From assembly GCF_014648475.1 (NCBI RefSeq), contig NZ_BMRE01000036.1, positions 1 through 64,000 on the forward strand: 64,000 nucleotides of DNA, read 5' to 3'. This document shows, piece after piece, positions 61,284 to 64,000 of this stretch. Every line of letters begins with the position of its first letter. Position 1 is the first letter of the stretch. Under the pieces are notes generated by a model, which was not told the DNA's origin, made no database searches, and was given only the letters and a program-made list of their open reading frames with translations. The position numbers and the translations under genes are program-made. The DNA comes from Lentzea flava. Lineage in GTDB: Bacteria; Actinomycetota; Actinomycetes; Mycobacteriales; Pseudonocardiaceae.

Positions 61284-64000
61284 TCAGGCGGCTTCTGGGG
61301 TGCCGTGGCGCCACAGGCGGGCGTAGGCGCCGTTGGCCGCTAAGAGGTCGGCGTGGGTGCCCTGCTCGACGATGCGGCCGCCTGCCAGGACGACTATTCG
61401 GTCGGCCCTGGCCGCGGTGGCGAGACGGTGGGCCACCACGAAGGTGGTGCGGGCGCCGGCCAGGTGGTCGCTGGCGGCCAGGACCGCGGATTCTGTGGCC
61501 GGGTCCAGGGCTGCTGTTGCCTCGTCGAGCAGCAGGAGATCCGGGTTCACCAGCTCGGCGCGGGCCAGGGCCAGCAGTTGGCGTTGGCCTGCGGAGAGGT
61601 GGTTGCCGCGTTCGCCCACCGGTTGGCGGAAGCCCTGGGGGAGGCCGGCGACCATGGGGAGCGCGCCCACGGCTTCTACGGCCTGCTGGATCTCTTGTTC
61701 GGTGGCGGTGGGGCGGCCGTAGGCGACGTTCTCCGCCACGTCGCCGCCGAAGAGGTGGGCCTCCTGGGGGACCACGCCCAGGCGTTGGCGGTAGGCCGAG
61801 AGGTCGTAGGTGCGGACGTCCTGACCGTCGACCAGGACTTCGCCCGAGGTGGGGTCGTAGAAGCGGGCGATCAGTTTGACCAGCGTGGACTTGCCCGCGC
61901 CGGTCTCGCCCACCAGGGCGACGGTTTCGCCGGGGGTGACGTGCAGGGACACGTCGTCCAGGGCCGGGTGGTCGGCGCCGGAGTAGGTGAAGGAGACGTT
62001 GCGGAGCTCCACCTCGCCCCGCAGGCGGGGTGGGACCGGGATCGGGGTCGCCGGGGGTTCGACGGTGCTCGGCGTGCGCAGCAGGTCGCCGATGCGGCGC
62101 AGACCCACTCGGGCCTGCTGGTAGCCGTCGAAGACTCCCGAGAGTTGCTGGATCGGGCTGAAGAACAGGCCCAGGTACAGCAGGAACGCCAGGAGGACGC
62201 CCGGCGTCAGCGTGCCGGTGGCCACCCGGTGGGCGCCCACGGCGAGGACCACCGCCTGGGCCACGCCGGAGAGCATCGCCACGAACGGGAAGTAGGTGGC
62301 GATGTAGCGCTGGGCCCGGAGGCGGGACCGGCGGTAGGCGTCGCTGCGTTCGGCGAAGGCTTCCGCCGAGTGGCGTTCGCGGGTGTAGGCCTGGGAGACG
62401 CGCAGGCCCGACACGTTTTCCTGGAGGTCGGCGTTGACGGCGCTCACGCGTTCGCGGGCTTCGGCGTAGGCGGTGGAGGAGAGGCGCTGGAAGACCGCCG
62501 TCGCCACGGCCAGGACCGGCAGCACCGCCAGGGCGATCATGGCCAGGGACGCGTCGGTGACGACCAGGGCGGCGGTGATGCCCACGACCGTGATCAGGCT
62601 GATCACCGCGGTGACGAGACCGGTCTGCAGGAACGTCGAGAGGGCGTCGACGTCCGTCGTCATCCTCGTCATGATGCGGCCGGCCATCTCGCGCTCGTAG
62701 TAGTCGAGGCCGAGCCGTTGCAGGTGGGCGTAGCTGCGGACGCGGAGCAGGTAGAGCAGGCGTTCGCCAAGGCGGGCGGCGAACACCGTGCTGCCCGTCG
62801 TGGTCAGCCAGCCGATCACCACCAGGCCCACGCCCAGGGCGACGGCCCGCCACAGCGTGGATTCGGTGCCCGTCACCACGCCGCCGTCGACGCCCAGGCG
62901 GACCAGGGCGGGCAAACCCATGCCCACCAACGCGTCGAGCACGACCAGGGCGGCCACGGCGGCCAGCGCCCAGCGGACCGGCCGGAGCAGACGTGCGAGG
63001 CGGAAGCCGGGATCGGGAGCGCGCGGGTCCTCGCCGTGCAGGACCGGGGTTTCTGTGGCCGGCGGGAGCGCGCGGACCTGGGCCAGGAGCTCCGGCGTCG
63101 GCGGGCCGCCTGCCAGGGCCGACATGCCGCCGCCACCGCCTCCTCTCCTGCCGGACGCGGCAGGGGCCGTCGTCCTGGCTTCGTCGATCAGGCGTTGGTC
63201 GCGGTCGTCCTGCGTGAGAGCCGGCCACAGCTCGCCCGTCGTCACCGGGGCCGTGGACTCGATCGCCTCGTCCGGGCCCGCCAGCAGGTCGCGGTAGAGG
63301 GCGCAGCGGGACGTCAGCTCCTCGTGGGTGCCGATGTCGACCACCCGGCCCGCGTCGAGCACCGCGATCCGGTCGGCCAGGGACAGTGTCGAGCGGCGGT
63401 GGGCCACCAGGAGGGTGGTGCGGTTGGCCGTCACCGACGCGAGCGTGGCGTGGATGGCGGCTTCGGTCGCGTTGTCCACCGCGGACGTCGCGTCGTCGAG
63501 CAGCAGGACGCGCGGGTCGGAGAGCAGGGCGCGGGCCAGGGCCACGCGTTGGCGCTGGCCACCGGAGAGGGTGAGCCCGCGTTCGCCCACCACCGTGTCG
63601 TAGCCGAGGGGGAGCGCCTCGATGAAGTCGTGGGCCTCCGCGGCCTTCGCGGCGCGTTCGACCTCCTCGCGGGAGGCGTCGGGGCGGCCGTAGGCGATGT
63701 TCGCGAACACCGTGTCGGAGAAGAGGAAGGCCTCCTCGAAGACCACGCCCACCGCGCCGCGCAACGACTCCAGGCGCAACGTGCGGACGTCCGCACCGCC
63801 CACCCGCACGGAGCCGGAGTGCACGTCGTAGAAACGCGGGAGCAGCAGGGAAACCGTGGACTTGCCGGAACCCGCCGTGCCGACCAGCGCCAGCGTCTCG
63901 CCCGGCGCCACGGAGATCGAGAAGTCCTGCAGCACCGGTTCGCTGCGGGTGTAGCCGAACGTCACGTCGGAGAAAGAGATGCCGAGCGGGCCGTCCGGAA
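61284..64000 (-). CDS. Fused ABC exporter (NBD1-TMD2-NBD2 part), 5' end outside window
   Basis: The frame is open to the window edge (905 residues in view). NBD1: VGTAGSGKSTVSLLLP (Walker A), LTLSGGQRQRVALARAL, VLLLDDATSAVD with Asp in place of the catalytic Glu. TMD2: six helices between about 320 and 610, with typical DYYEREMAGRIMTRMTTDVD. NBD2: VGETGAGKSTLVKLIARFYD, NHLSAGQRQLLALARAE (LSAGQ signature), LLLLDEATAALD. The degenerate first and canonical second site are as in heterodimeric exporters such as TM287/288, here fused in one chain. Multidrug or lipid export is the usual role. Confidence 0.9.
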   Translation of the reverse strand, partial: PDGPLGISFSDVTFGYTRSEPVLQDFSISVAPGETLALVGTAGSGKSTVSLLLPRFYDVHSGSVRVGGADVRTLRLESLRGAVGVVFEEAFLFSDTVFANIAYGRPDASREEVERAAKAAEAHDFIEALPLGYDTVVGERGLTLSGGQRQRVALARALLSDPRVLLLDDATSAVDNATEAAIHATLASVTANRTTLLVAHRRSTLSLADRIAVLDAGRVVDIGTHEELTSRCALYRDLLAGPDEAIESTAPVTTGELWPALTQDDRDQRLIDEARTTAPAASGRRGGGGGGMSALAGGPPTPELLAQVRALPPATETPVLHGEDPRAPDPGFRLARLLRPVRWALAAVAALVVLDALVGMGLPALVRLGVDGGVVTGTESTLWRAVALGVGLVVIGWLTTTGSTVFAARLGERLLYLLRVRSYAHLQRLGLDYYEREMAGRIMTRMTTDVDALSTFLQTGLVTAVISLITVVGITAALVVTDASLAMIALAVLPVLAVATAVFQRLSSTAYAEARERVSAVNADLQENVSGLRVSQAYTRERHSAEAFAERSDAYRRSRLRAQRYIATYFPFVAMLSGVAQAVVLAVGAHRVATGTLTPGVLLAFLLYLGLFFSPIQQLSGVFDGYQQARVGLRRIGDLLRTPSTVEPPATPIPVPPRLRGEVELRNVSFTYSGADHPALDDVSLHVTPGETVALVGETGAGKSTLVKLIARFYDPTSGEVLVDGQDVRTYDLSAYRQRLGVVPQEAHLFGGDVAENVAYGRPTATEQEIQQAVEAVGALPMVAGLPQGFRQPVGERGNHLSAGQRQLLALARAELVNPDLLLLDEATAALDPATESAVLAASDHLAGARTTFVVAHRLATAARADRIVVLAGGRIVEQGTHADLLAANGAYARLWRHGTPEAA

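Noticed and set aside
61108..63228. 706-codon frame ending with the exporter C-terminus
   Set aside because: It is an out-of-frame reading of the ABC exporter joined by chance to a duplicated 3'-end copy; the true frame is 61284-64000.

Overview
The window is high-GC actinobacterial chromosome, with G or C in most third codon positions and many GTG/TTG starts. The gene set (WhiB1, a SigH/RshA pair, PdtaS, Kgd, a nickel SOD with its SodX protease) and the run rsgA-aroA-SRAP-ybaK-sigH-rshA-pdtaS-whiB1-DAG kinase-membrane protein match the order I recall around Rv3217c-Rv3228 of Mycobacterium tuberculosis. The overall content suggests a member of the Pseudonocardiales (Lentzea/Saccharothrix/Amycolatopsis-like). 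That placement is an inference.

Layout. 1-3.7 kb: GNAT/glyoxalase pair, P5C dehydrogenase (pruA), an SDR-like protein. 3.7-16.2 kb: the conserved block described above, including a hidden 24-codon gene for ribosomal protein bL37, the redox sigma factor with its anti-sigma factor, the sensor kinase PdtaS, and whiB1 with a CRP-like site upstream; a secreted trypsin-like protease closes it. 16.2-24.2 kb: a DUF574-type methyltransferase, a decayed methyltransferase whose 3' end is tandemly duplicated, a secreted GH28 enzyme, small metabolic genes and a large secreted alpha/beta-hydrolase. 24.2-26.6 kb: a TIR-NB-ARC-TPR protein, a prokaryotic NLR-like candidate. 26.7-28.1 kb: sodN/sodX and an RmlC-type epimerase. 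28.4-34.5 kb: malic enzyme, a five-PAS GGDEF-EAL protein and a BpsA-like aminopropyltransferase homologue. 34.6-37.9 kb: a four-gene OpuC-type osmoprotectant ABC transporter ending in a UUCG-tetraloop terminator.

38-49.1 kb: a damaged-looking GNAT, a MarR-haloalkane dehalogenase pair with an operator-like repeat, an IclR regulator, an ECF sigma factor with a membrane partner, and a tightly coupled histidine-utilisation operon (hutH-hutU-M20 amidohydrolase-hutF-hutI). The operon has no recognisable HutG, so the M20 enzyme may do the deformylation. 49.1-64 kb: an HTH protein, a secreted subtilase, an aldo/keto reductase, a membrane-anchored NACHT protein with an FGE-like segment, DUF6104, kgd, a stand-alone ATP-grasp enzyme, and the 3' part of a fused ABC exporter. 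Downstream of the exporter stop lie four decaying copies of its own 3' end.

The most unusual signals are the two independent tandem duplications of gene 3' ends (17.1-17.6 kb and 60.5-61.3 kb), two NLR-like STAND proteins, a likely CTG start for pdtaS, a probable long/short isoform arrangement for the SigH-type sigma factor, and three convergent gene pairs that share their stop codons. No rRNA, tRNA, CRISPR array, transposase or integrase was seen.
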